Assembly: GCA_026686845.1 (NCBI GenBank)
Contig: JAIVEN010000001.1
Span: forward strand, 31,488,001-31,552,000
DNA: 64,000 nt
Reading direction: 5' to 3'
From: Adenanthera pavonina
Lineage: Eukaryota > Streptophyta > Magnoliopsida > Fabales > Fabaceae
Shown here: positions 12,150 through 23,167 of the stretch, piece after piece
Layout of the letters: every line of letters starts with the position of its first letter
Numbering within the stretch: the stretch's first letter is position 1
Position numbers and translations under genes: made by a program
The notes under the pieces: generated by a model
What the model was told of the DNA's origin: nothing
Database searches by the model: none
Seen by the model: the letters and a program-made list of their open reading frames with translations, nothing else

Positions 12150-15100
12150 AGCATACATAAATATTATAGCTCGCTTAATGTGGGTGCTACATGATATAAT
12201 TGCCCAATGCAAAAGTCTTTTCTTCTTTCATGCCAAAATCTTTTTGAGTGATCATAAACGAAGTGTTATGGAAATTCTAGATATGTTAAAGTTCTTGCAA
12301 ATGTATTGTGCACATTGCATTCCATCCATGATAACATCATTGATTCATTAACCGTTGCTTTTTCAAGAAACCTTGAAGTGGTTCTGAATCCTTATAAAGC
12401 ATCTGTTGTTCATATGGTAAATGGAAACTTAAATGTTCAACAGGAGGATATTTATGATCAATGTCAAAAGCAAAAATTATCCATGCAATCTCACAAGGTT
12501 ATATATATCTAGAATCATAATATTGCTGCATTTCATCATAAATGGCATCCGAGGATGATGAGTTTGACATTGAATATGAACTGACTACAACTCTATCATC
12601 ACCTTTCGTCGAATATTTAAAGAGGTACCTGACAGATCTTAAATGATTAATTTTTTCAACATTTAAATGAACCTAAAACTTCTTCAATAAATAAGGATTA
12701 TAAGGAACAATGAATCTATTATCAAGCATAATACCTCTTTTTTGTATAGTCCTTCCATTGTCTCTTCTTCAATACATTGGAAATCCTTCATCATCTATAA
12801 CAGTGTGGTCTACAAATTTTTTTGCAAAATGTTTGTTGCAAACATTTTTTTCCATGCAAGGGGAATGTGGATTCACTGCTCTACATGGACCATGAATCAT
12901 AAAAGCCTTAACCAGGTCATACAATAAAGGATCTTCTTCTTTATCTGGAATTTCAGCTGAAATTATGGCATCCAATTGCTCGGGAGTGCATATCTTATCA
13001 TCTGGGTGTAATAAAAATAGCATATGTGCATGGGGCAATCCTCTTTTCTTGAACTCTATTGTATAAATATCTACATAAGTTATGAAAAAAAAAAAAGAAA
13101 AGAAATATTATTAATTTATGGCCAGAAAAAGAAGGGAAAAAAAGAAATTATGTTGAAGAAAAATAAAAAGGGTAAAAATACATATGAACCAGCTATAACT
13201 CGCCCAAATACATTCTCATTTTTTACTGTATGCATCAATTACTTTAACTTCATCTCAAAAACTCTACTTATAGCATCTAGTTGATCAGATGATGTTTGTG
13301 AATATTTAGCACACTCTCTCTTAATTTCATTATGTGTTGGATTAGAAGTAAAAGTAATAAATATATCAGGATAACCTACCCATCTACAAATAGCTATAGC
13401 ATCTTGATAATTCTGAATAACATAAAGTGCTCCTCCTATAAATGAAGATGGGAGTATTATTCTTTTACCTGTCTTAGTAGCATTCGTTTCTCCTCTCATA
13501 AATGCATCATTCAAGCCTTTATACATATCAACTCTCAAATTAGACTAGTTGTTCTGTATAAGTTGGAGTCTTTGAGCTTCTATCATTGTGTATGCATCTA
13601 CTATGAATTGTTGAAACAATCTACCATATTAAAGTAAATTGACCTTTCTTCATGCCTCATCATTAATCTGAATGCTATGTACTCATGAATGCTAATAAAC
13701 CTCCTTTTAATTTTGATTTTATTGCATTTTAAAGATAATTCCATCTCAGATTCGTATCCTCCAATTCCATAGGGAAAGATAAGTGAATACTACAAAAGAA
13801 GATAGCCTTTATGAAGCTCATTGATCCTTTTTAATTTTTTGGATTATTTTTCTATAATAATGTCCCTTTCTATATAACAATGATCAAAATCTCCTACAAT
13901 CAATGCAGCCATAACAGAGGAAGTTGGATCGTTGTATGTTCCATGATATTGCCCTGTTTTGCTAAGCAAGCAAATTTTGACACCTACTTGGTTATCAGCT
14001 GCCAGTCTATATGTCTTGACATACAGATTATTTTTGTTCAATACATTCATGATATTTTTTATAATAGCAGGATCCAAAGATGATTCAGCATCTTGTGTAC
14101 TGTAAAGAAAAAGAATGAGAAAGAAAGGGAAAAAAAAAAGAAAGAAAAGCATTAACATAGACCAGCTAAGTTATAATTCATGAGAATAAAGAACAAAACC
14201 TATTGTTAATGACTATGATATTTAATCAAATACTGTAATCAAAAGTAACATCAAATATACTAAATAACAGGAACCCGGGGGGAGGGGTTGGAGAAGAAAA
14301 GATACACAGGTAACTCAGTTGAGATACGATTTCTAACTTTATGTTGTGTATCATACACGTACAATGGTAAATAAATAGCATTGCATCCATTTGTAGGCAG
14401 TAAACTTCCTATTTGATGGTAGTTTTGTCCAAAGATAACAAAAGAGTAAGGATCTGGTCCTGAGAATTGCCTTACCTTCCCTCCCATTGAAATGAAACTA
14501 AACATGCTATTATAAGCTCAAATATTTTTTAAAAAATTTTTAGAATCAGCAGACTCCTTATAAAAGAAAAGGATGCTCAAAATATTGAGGAAGACAGTCA
14601 AACAATGGCAATGCAACCTTTCCTTGTGAACAACACAAAGAGAATACAAGTTTATTGATAGAAGAATCTGTTTGTTTCTCTCATTCCACCATATCATTGC
14701 ACCACAAAAATTACACTTGTAAATAGGATCACCATCATCGACATATGTACACTGCACATTCAACATATTACCAACATTATGAACAATAGAGGAACCACCT
14801 GGATCAACCCCTGGACAACAATATAGAATTATTAGGTATGAATCATTCTTTATTTTTCTCCCTTGTACTTAACATCATTTGTGCTAAATAATATGAAGAT
14901 GGAAAAAAAAGAAGAAGAAGAAGAAGAAAAAGAAGAAGAGGTGTTTACAAATATATTATTCTCATAAGCAATTGCTACCTAGTATAATATAATTTGTTGA
15001 TTTAGCCCATGTTACAAGGTGCACTTGTAAGTAGTAGAACCCATTTTTTGTGTTATTTACAGCAAATAAAACATCATTGTATGCATCAGAACAGGGAAAA

Positions 15101-15250
15101 AAAGAAGGAAACAATCAAAGAATTTACCTACAATAGAACACTCATTGCCACTTCCATTATCAAATATAGCTTCAACCATGGGATCCTCATCTACACTATG
15201 TGAATTATGATTTGCAATGTGACCCTTTTCGACACTATCAGAATCATCTA
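12150..15250 (-). pseudogene. Helitron Rep (HUH nuclease) and N-terminal region
   Basis: This is the replication-initiator half of RepHel, broken by frameshifts and stops. From the N-terminal side: YVDDGDPIYKCNFCGAMIWW (about 14640-14730); MFSFISMGGKV with GQNYHQIGSLLP (14380-14500); DNQVGVKICL with AALIVGDFDH (13880-14000); the Helitron-like N domain LPSSFIGGALYVIQNYQDAI with CRWVGYPDIFITFT (13340-13480); the catalytic two-His motif GLPHAHML (His codons at 13024-13032); and the Tyr motif YLFKYSTKGDD near 12600-12640. Between FGRVIA and YTIEFKKRG the reading is interrupted at about 13075-13195 by a segment with gt...ag edges, so it may be an intron. Confidence 0.8.
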
Positions 15251-16617
15251 CTAGAAAGAGACAAAGAACAACATTAAACGCCTAAAGACACTAGTCGTGC
15301 AGCAAATAAAACACTGAAGTCAATGAACCTTCACATGGCAAATACTTCGTATCATTACCAAAGACAAATAGCAATTGCCAACACCTTTGACATCACCCAC
15401 CAAAAAAAAAAGTAAAAAAGAAAGCAAAAGGAAAAAATCAGAGAACTCTACAACAACACACTACAATCTAAAATCACAATTGTCTACCTGTGTGAACAAC
15501 CAATCCCATCATTGTAGAAGCCATCTTGCTTTGCTCGAACTGAATAATAAGCAACAAGGATAAAAATTAATAGAAAACTCACTCAGCTAAAAGGGAAATA
15601 TCTCCTTCACAATGAAAACACAAACAAATCAGCAAAAGAAGAAGCATACATTGGACAAATCTCTACACATCCTACAATATCATATGCAAAATTGAATTTG
15701 GTCTTCACCTACCTGGAAGAAGTCATCTTAAAAAGAGATCGAAATCATCTTAAAAGGGAAGCATCTCAAAAAACTCACATAGCAACAAATATAATAAGCT
15801 GCACATTAAGAAGGGGAAAAAATGGACCATCTAGTAAAAATGAACCATCTATAGCTGAACTTCAAATCATATTATTTTCTTGTTTATGCTTTATAAACCT
15901 AACACATCCAATTCTAATTTGTAGAACAACTCCATGAATATATACACAAAGTTTAGCATCTGTCATCATGTTCTTCAATGACAAAAGGGCAACTGGATGG
16001 TAACAATTGCATGTAAGTTTTGATCATATTGAAATCCAAGAATTAGCAGAAATTATTCATCAAGTTGGAAAAATCATTCGTAGTAAAAGAGAGGAAAAAG
16101 AAGAAAGAGAGAGAAAAAAAAACTGACGATCTATAATATTGTTACACTATGTTTCAGTCTATCAATGAACACTAAGGGCACTAAAGTTCTCTTTAAATAA
16201 CATCTTATTCATTTTTTTTCTATAAAAAAGAGAGAGGCGGGGAAAAAAAGAGGCAAGTGCAAAACTGTTAAACTGCATAAAGAAATAGGAAAACGATTTA
16301 AGAGAACAAATGTTAATTAGAGATTACCTCAGTTTGAATGTACCTAGTAAGCATGCTTATTTGCTCTCTCTGCAGCATTCCTTTTTAGTGCTTTGTTTTA
16401 TCTCCTTTTTTTTTCTTCTGACGTTTTCACATATTAACTGCATTTATTTTCTATTTTTTATGGATACTGCATTCATTAGATTTTAATAAGTAGGCTACAA
16501 GAGAAAATATAATATATCATTAATAAGTACTAATAAATTTGGATACAACATGTTTGAATTCACAATAGCTGGCGAAAATATCTGCTCCTTCATTTTGGTT
16601 CAGACCGGAAAGTTTAC
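15251..16617. other. No gene seen; possibly Helitron 5' non-coding part
   Basis: The sequence is purine-rich, with GAAAAAG-type runs (also 14900-14940 just upstream). No protein similarity is recognised and no Helitron 5' terminus could be placed. Confidence 0.4.
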
Positions 16618-16947
16618 CTTGAAGCATGTTGGAAAATGTAGCGTGCCAGACCTCATTCCAGACCTAACACACTGTCTTGCTGCTGATATCTTCGTATCGA
16701 CGTCAATTAGCAAATCCACGACCATATCTTCCACATCCTTTGAAAACAATTTACTCAGCCAAGTAAGGATGAAGCTGATCGATGAAAGAAGGCGGAGGAA
16801 CTCGATGGTGATAGCACAGCCAGCGAAGTAGACAATGGCAGGAATGGAGAAAGGGTCAGGGTAGTAAGTTTGGTGGCCATGATGTCACTTATTAGCATCT
16901 TAGATAGCTCCTTCTTCAATCTATGGATCACGAGGCTCATGATTCAT
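16618..16947 (-). pseudogene. Unrecognised exon-like segment
   Basis: Read on the minus strand from ATG 16947 (MNHEPRDP), one frame gives protein-like text. It has a hydrophobic stretch (PAIVYFAGCAITIEFLRLLS) followed by LSKLFSKDVEDMVVDLLIDV and SAARQCVRSGM, and ends at a good splice donor (AAG|GTAAAC at 16618/16617). Three stops fall in the first 25 codons; after that it is open. Codon structure and the donor site suggest a piece of a real gene, perhaps carried by the neighbouring Helitron. I do not recognise the family. The plus-strand frame over the same bases is probably a shadow. Confidence 0.3.
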
Positions 16948-17320
16948 GGCTCTTGTCCTTGTCCTAGTCTTCGAACCTCCAATTATTTACAAGGCATTAT
17001 GTGAATGGTAGAAAATCTTTGAGAAGCTTCCATGATCTCCATCACATTTTAAAAACATGTGTTGCGAAACATTCTTATTGTGCAATTAAAATTGTTAGTA
17101 AAATGGGACAATCATAAATTACCCAAATTTTCTCCTTAAAAAAATATGAATGAAATTTAATTTATATTATAAGTGAATAAAATTGATATTGTATTTATTG
17201 AATTTTGTAAATAAAATATTATGATTATGTCATTGCAATACTAATATTGGAGATGACTTTTTTTTTAATCAAGAGAATCTCCTATTTAGAACATAGACTA
17301 ATGTTGATCAGGATATAAGG
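16948..17320. other. Intergenic, nothing recognised
   Basis: AT-rich sequence without coding signal. Confidence 0.5.
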
Positions 17321-17639
17321 GAAATTTGCATTGGGTGCTCGTCATAGTGATGAACACTCAATGCTCAACATTCAAATAAGATCTAGACCATCAAATTTTA
17401 ATTTGGATGGTTTAGATTTAAAGTTTTTTATTTTAATTTATTTAATTATAATATTATTTTTTAAAAAAGTGACAATTATAAAATTATTTTTATTTTATAT
17501 TCTGCATATAATAAAATAAAAATATATTTAAAATATAATGCTAAAATACAATTAAATCTGGACCATCCAGTTTAAATCTAGATGGCCTAGATCATCGAAG
17601 AACATTCGGTGCTTATCAATCTACACTACATGCAAATTC
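17321..17639. mobile_element. Fold-back MITE-like element
   Basis: The left arm (17321-17420: GAAATTTGCATTGGGTGC, then GATCTAGACCATC and GGATGGTTTAGATT) is an imperfect reverse complement of the right arm (17550-17639: AAATCTGGACCATCC, then GCCTAGATCATC and TGCAAATTC). The arms are about 90-100 bases around an AT-rich core. A clear target duplication was not found. Confidence 0.5.
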
Positions 17640-18769
17640 AGTACAATGGACACTTTTTTTCCATCACCCTCCCTAATAACACATCGTCCACTTTATTGAC
17701 AAAAAACCTTGCTTCTTGTTTTTTTTTTCCTGAAAAAATACTGTGAATATAACTATTAACTGACACTCTTCCTTGGTGTGGTATTAGGGCTTGTCAAACC
17801 ACTAAAATTCAGATTGAGTTTATATTTTTTAACTTTGCATTTTTTTTGTCTCGACACACGTGCCTAGAGTGAGATTGTTTTGCTACTTATTAACAAAATT
17901 CATATGGTCAATTCTCATAAAAATTCATATATATGGTCAAACTCATTAATTTTCTCTAAGATTATCTTTCAAGAAAAATCTTGAATGTTCTTCAGGAAAA
18001 AATTTTAAAATTTTCGACCTCCCTATTCCATGATTTTCCTTTAGTTTGTGTTAAAAAATTTGTAGATTTCAACCAATAAATAAAGCATTGGAATGAATGT
18101 ATTTAATTTAGCTCACAAAAAATGTATTTAATTTAATAATTAAAATAATCGTTATATCAAATAAATTAAGCTATATATGAAGTTGCACACAAGGTAGTTA
18201 ATTTTTATTAATAATTATAATCTATATGGTTTTCCTCTCTTTTCTTTTTATTAATTTTCTGATAACAACTATAACAGTGGTTAGAGGAGGTCAGATCATG
18301 CACATGCTAACTAACATAGAGGGACGAGCGCCTTTGGGCATGAACACGAGAAAGGAAAAACCCTTGGAGTGGGGTAAGAACGACAACATAGTCTTTAATG
18401 GCGTTATACATAAAGAGGTTTTGTATAATTAAAGTGATCAAAAGAAAACCCATAACAAAATCTTTTTTTTTTTTGGTCTTTTGCACTCAACTTTAAGCCA
18501 GTGATTCTTTGATCTAAGAAAACACAGTGAAGTATATATATACTTTACTATATACTAAACTTCAACCCTTAACTAACAAAAGAAAGAACAATAGCATGCC
18601 TGGGTGATGACTAGTTATTTTTCTTTAGACAAAAAGTTATGGCAAAAAATGATGATCCCAACAGCAGTAAAACGCACCAGTTTGAAATACACTAACTCCG
18701 AGTATATTTATTGCATATAGAGAAATAGAACATATATAGTTGACAAATACATATATGGCTTGCCTGATG
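17640..18769. other. Intergenic, nothing recognised
   Basis: AT-rich. A short open frame at 18226-18432 has no recognisable family and no supporting signals. Confidence 0.45.
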
Positions 18770-18920
18770 GAGGGGTAGATGGGGTTGTGGGTGGAGAGGG
18801 AGAGGGAAGAGGGAAGAGGGGGCAACCCAGAACGCTAAGGAGGATGTTGACGTGGTGAGACTTCTTAGAGAAGAGGAGGGAGAAGTGGGTCTTGATCCAG
18901 TTACGCCATGCCTGATCACG
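18770..18920 (-). pseudogene. Probable DUF620-family gene fragment
   Basis: On the minus strand the frame reads DQAWRNWIKTHFSLLFSKKS, then HHVNILLSVLGCPLFPLP. This resembles the N-terminal region of plant DUF620 proteins (function poorly known), where a Trp-rich WxNWLKxHFSxLF segment precedes a LLSVLGCPLFPV motif. After the CCCTCTCCCTCTCC tract the likely continuation (LHPQPHLPLHQ) is in another frame, so a frameshift is likely. Neither a start codon nor the rest of the gene is found, so this is a remnant. The assignment is from memory of the family and is moderate at best. Confidence 0.4.
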
Positions 18921-19285
18921 ACTTCCTCTCTTGGTTCTTGGAGGAGGTGCTTACCGAGCCATGAAAATTATGACTTTCTATACAGGACTCTATACAACGT
19001 TCGAGCCTCACCCTCCAATTTCTTCATATATTGAGAAATTAAGTTCTCGATAATCTCTTAATTCTTGCACGATAATTAATAATTAATCTCTCTCAGCCGC
19101 ATCCCTTATTTTTTTTGTTTTTGCCAAAATATCCTTTTCTTTATGCCATACAGAAAAAGAATATTAACTTATTTTTCATCCAGAGGTATTCACTTAAATA
19201 TTTCAAAACTTATACTTATTTCCGTACCACCGCACCAGTCACCTCGATCCAATTACTATTTCACCAAGTTTTCCTCAATATCCAA

Positions 19286-20065
19286 ATGACCAAGAGAATT
19301 ACCCTTTCACACATCCTCGTCTTCTTGCTGCTATCGTCGGCCGTCGATGCCCAGCCAACTTCACGACCGCCCGTAGCTCCTCCTAATGCTTCAATACCCA
19401 GCCTGGACCCATTAGTCGGCCCCGTGGTTGTGGCCGTTGGTTGCACTATCTTGTTTCTCTTCTTCTTCAACATCTACCTCCGCCGTTGCTCTAACATGGA
19501 CCCCGCCGTCGGAGACCCTACTGGCACCACCGCCAATTCTTCTTCCTGTGGTCCTCAAGGTATCGACCCAAAATTACTCGACACCTTCCCCATCTTCGTG
19601 TATTCCACCGTCAAACATCTCAAACTTGGGAGCGCCGCGCTGGAGTGTGAGGTGTGCTTGAGCGAGTTCAATCACCATGACACGCTCCGATTGCTTCCGA
19701 AATGCATTCACGTGTTTCACCCCGATTGCATCGACGCCTGGTTAGCCTCCCACGTGACTTGTCCTGTTTGTCGCGCGAGGCTGAAGCCGGAGCTCCACCG
19801 TGAGGGGAACGAAGTCACCGTGATAGTAATTCCGAATGAGGTAAGTGCACACCAGGAGTTGGATGAAAGTTCGGCAAATAGAAGGAAGCTTAATTCAGGA
19901 GAAAGAAGGAGTTTGGGGAGGTGTCATTCAACTTTGGATTTGGGAGAAATTGGAGAGAAGGACATGGAGAGGTATACTCTGAGGTTGTCGAAGGATGTGA
20001 GGAAACAGATTCTGGTGAATCATATTGGAGGAATCCGACGTTCGGCGAGCTGCGATGTGTTTTGA
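19286..20065 (+). CDS. ATL-family RING-H2 E3 ubiquitin ligase, ATL6/ATL31-like
   Basis: A membrane-anchored E3 ubiquitin ligase that would transfer ubiquitin from an E2 to target proteins. From ATG 19286 it encodes 259 aa in one exon, as is usual for ATLs. In order: a signal-peptide-like start (residues 1-22, MTKRITLSHILVFLLLSSAV), a Pro-rich stretch, a transmembrane segment at about 46-66, a GLD-type motif (GIDPKLLDTFPIFVYS, 92-107), then a complete RING-H2 finger with ligands C121, C124, C140, H142, H145, C148, C159 and C162 and the ATL-typical W152. The tail ERYTLRLSKDVRKQ (228-241) matches the C-terminal motif of the ATL6/ATL31 subgroup (defence and C/N response in Arabidopsis). The upstream in-frame extension to 19115 lacks an ATG at its start and is not needed. 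GC content is clearly above the flanks. Confidence 0.93.
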   Translation: MTKRITLSHILVFLLLSSAVDAQPTSRPPVAPPNASIPSLDPLVGPVVVAVGCTILFLFFFNIYLRRCSNMDPAVGDPTGTTANSSSCGPQGIDPKLLDTFPIFVYSTVKHLKLGSAALECEVCLSEFNHHDTLRLLPKCIHVFHPDCIDAWLASHVTCPVCRARLKPELHREGNEVTVIVIPNEVSAHQELDESSANRRKLNSGERRSLGRCHSTLDLGEIGEKDMERYTLRLSKDVRKQILVNHIGGIRRSASCDVF

Positions 20066-20852
20066 GGACGGCCAGGTGAAGGAAGTAGTGGAGAGATAGA
20101 AGGACGAGTGTGAGAGTTTCATGTCTTGGAGTTAAGGAAGTGGAACTTGTAAGAGGTGTTGTGGTCATCACCCTCGGCCGTTGACGGTGTTGGCTAGTAT
20201 ATTCTCGGTGATATATACCAAGTGATGATTACTAGCTAGAGCTAAAATCTAAAAGAATCCTTAGGCAATCTTATAAATAATTCCCACGAAAAGCATCATA
20301 ATAATATTGGTTCTTGTTGGGAGGCTAATTTCTGAATTAAGGAAGACAAACACCTATACAACCATACTGGAATACAAAACTTAAAGATTAAAAGAATAGA
20401 AAAGAATTGCATGCCAGCTTCTTGGATTCGTTCCCCTTTTGAGCTGCTCGTTCCAGCGTGCATTAAGTACTGGACGTCAGTGTCGTTTTTCAATTGCCCC
20501 ACATCTTCCAAAGTATATGCAGCGCCCAACTCCATTGATCCACACCATTTAATAGTGGATATTTGACAGCTGTGAAATCTTATTAAGCAAACCACCCAAA
20601 TAGCCTTCCCTTGCAAGCTTAGTGAAATGGAAAAAGTGTAACGCCGTTTGTACCCGTTAATACTATTGTCACAGCAGTTGACCGGATGCTGCTTTTATAT
20701 ATATAAGATTGCCATTCTTTGTGAGCAACATCACCAAGTAGTTTTCCCCACTTGCATTATATATGTTTCTCCCACAATCCATTACTTCTACGCATATACA
20801 TCAACCAAGTGCACACACCTCTGACAAACTACATAGTTCAAGCTGTGAAAAG
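20066..20852. other. 3' flank of the RING-H2 gene, no further gene supported
   Basis: The first 200 bases are probably 3' UTR. A minus-strand open frame at 20296-20616 (GSMELGAAYTLEDVGQLK) looks somewhat protein-like, but I do not recognise it and it has no other support. Confidence 0.4.
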
Positions 20853-23162
20853 TGTAATGCCCCTCATGATATTTTTCTTGGCATTGTGTTCAGGACCGGA
20901 GGAATCAAGACGGAGGAAGGCTCAAGTGGAGTCTGGTAGAGCTCCACGCCGCGGCGAAGAGCAGGGCCGCCGCGGCGAGAAGCTTTCCAGTGGCGTTGTT
21001 CTGGAAAATTTGGTGGAGCCGCGGCGAGGAGTGTTGGAGCCGCAGCGAGAGTCGGAAAAAATTGTTTAAATCCGGATCAGTCGGATGTGAAAGAAAGAAA
21101 GGAAACGAAGGGAGCGACGCAGAGAGACGAGGAGCAGTGCTAGGGTTCGGCATTTTCGGTGTCCCAGAGTGATTCTCGTCCATCGGGAGCTTGGATTCAA
21201 GTTGGTAAGCGTTCCCTACTCCTCTCTCTCCATTTTCTTCGGTTGAAATTTGGGATTTTCGGTTGTATGGTTAGATTTCCGATTTGGGGTGAAATCCACC
21301 GATTGAAATGGATGTTTTGGGGTTAAGGAAGTGTGTTTTGATATTCTTGTTGCTTGAATGTGAGTTTTGAAGGGATTATGTGTGTTTAGAGCTTAACCCT
21401 AGGTTGTCTTCGGTAATGGCTCTTAGGAATTCAAGGTGTCTGTAGTTGTGTGGTGTTTGAGTAATCCCTAAGAGTTTATTGATGCATAAAAAGGGTGTTA
21501 GAACCTTGGGTTAGGTTAATGTGGTGGAATTGTGAGGTTTGATTTGTTGGTATATTGTGCTAATGGAAGAATTGTGACATGATAAAGGTTGTTGGCTAAT
21601 CGAGAGGGGTTCACGCGTACTGGACAGTTCAAGGAAGCTTGTGGAAATCGTGTGTGTGTGGTAACGACAATTGAGGTAACCGGGTGTTTGCTTACATTGT
21701 ATTGATTGTGTTATATGATAGTACGTGTATTTGTATATATATGTATGTTTCATTCATACCACGATACTGGTGGATTGTGTGTACTGTTGTTATATATATA
21801 TATATCGTGGTATGTATATTGTTAGACGATGGTTATGACTATGATGATAATATGTGTGATGATGATATGATATATTGCATACATGACATTATGATGATGA
21901 TATGATGATACATGAGCATCACCACATAACATTATGAGATTGTGATGTATGGTGGATGTGGTGGTGATGACGTGATGGTGGTATGATGTATGATGATGTA
22001 TATATGTTAGGGAGAATAAGGTTGGATTATATATATGTTAGGGAGGATAAGGTCGGATTATATATATATGTTAGGGAGGATAAGGATGGATAATATATAT
22101 GTTAGGGAGGATAAGGATGGATGATATATGTGTTAGGGATAATAAGGATGGAGTCCCTGTGAGGGCGACATGCATATCATTCATTTTATATTGCATACAT
22201 GATTGGTGTGAGATATATGTATATATATATATATAATTGTGTGTGTGTGGTTGTTGTTCCCGGTTACTGAGACATTGTCTCACCCCCCCTTTCCCATAAA
22301 CTAACCTTTCAGGTGACGGTTCTGGCACTAGTCCGGAGAAGACGCGAGAGTAGCTGTGTACGTGGGAATAGTCTATGTAGCGTGTGTATGTTGTATTAGT
22401 ATTTTGTGCCAAGTAGGATAGCATGGTTTGTAATGGATAATGTTATGATTGAGACTGGCTATGTATGGATGTTTATGTATGTGGTATGTATGGTTGAATG
22501 TTGTTGAGTAGTATGTGTGACAGTTTTGGGTAAGTCCAGAGTGTTGTTGGGCCTTGTTGGTTTGTGTAAGGGCCTGTAGCCCATTTGATTAGGTTGGGTT
22601 CCAAAGGGTCAAATCTCAGAGGGGTGGTTCCTCTGAGGTAAAACCTCTTTGGACAGGTTGGTTTGGGGGTTTTGGATCTGTATGAATGGTCTCTGAGCGA
22701 TCAGTTGCCTTTGGTGGCAATTGGAGGTGGCTAGTGATAAGTTTTGGTCAATAAGTGGTCAAAATGGAGTCAAGGGTCCAGAATCTCCATACGGAGTTGG
22801 ATTGAGGTAAAAGTGGTGTCATTTGATAGATGGGGACTAGATTGACTTGTAGGAGTTGGAATCGAGTCAATCGGAGGTCGGAGCATAAAGTTATGCGCGT
22901 CAGAAGTTCGCCCCGGAGTGTTTAAATTGCTGATATGGTATATCAGAAGGGGGCGCCGCGGCTAGGGAAGGCAGGCCGCGGCGCCAGAGGGGATAGAAGT
23001 GATGTTGAGACAGGGGAGGCCGGAGCCGCGGCGGTACTGTAGCGGCCGTGGCCCCAGCCAAGTTTTTGAATATGGAGAGTTGTTTGAGATGTCAGGGTTG
23101 TGTAGAGTCAGATTTTGAAGTTTTCGGAATTGTTGGGAGGTGTCAGGAGGTAGGATGTTACA
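20853..23162 (+). repeat. Gypsy-type solo LTR with perfect TSD
   Basis: This 2310-bp LTR begins TGTAATGCCCC and ends GGATGTTACA, the edge style of Tekay/Del-like Ty3/gypsy LTRs. It is flanked by the identical 5-bp duplication AAAAG (20848-20852 and 23163-23167). No PBS, internal domain or second LTR adjoins it, so it is a solo LTR left by recombination between two LTRs. It contains GC-rich blocks with GCCGCGGC palindromes near both ends and a minisatellite at 22000-22153. A typical gypsy segment (GACATTGTCTCACCCC) lies near 22270. Confidence 0.85.
22000..22153. repeat. 31-bp minisatellite inside the gypsy solo LTR
   Basis: About five tandem copies of a unit like ATATATATGTTAGGGAGG followed by ATAAGGATGGAT, with variable TA runs between copies. 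Confidence 0.85.
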
Positions 23163-23167
23163 AAAAG

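Larger units (their letters stand above)
9882..15250 (-). mobile_element. Helitron (rolling-circle transposon), coding span
   Basis: The minus strand carries, in order, Helitron Rep N-terminal parts, the HUH Rep domain and a PIF1-like helicase, which together are diagnostic of an autonomous plant Helitron. Homology can be followed from about 15250 (acidic N-terminal exon-like text) down to about 9990 (helicase C terminus NVVLQEVF). I could not recognise the 5' TC end, or the 3' CTRR end with its hairpin, so the true ends are unplaced. The element is decayed. Confidence 0.85.

Noticed and set aside
18226..18432. 68-codon plus-strand frame with a hydrophobic start
   Set aside because: No family resemblance, no neighbouring exon, and base composition is like the intergenic flanks.
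19115..19285. N-terminal extension of the RING-H2 protein
   Set aside because: It lacks a starting ATG, and the ATG at 19286 begins a proper signal peptide as in ATL proteins.
20752..21183. Open frames on both strands rich in Arg, Ser and Pro
   Set aside because: They are produced by the GC-rich palindromic block of the solo LTR, not by a gene.
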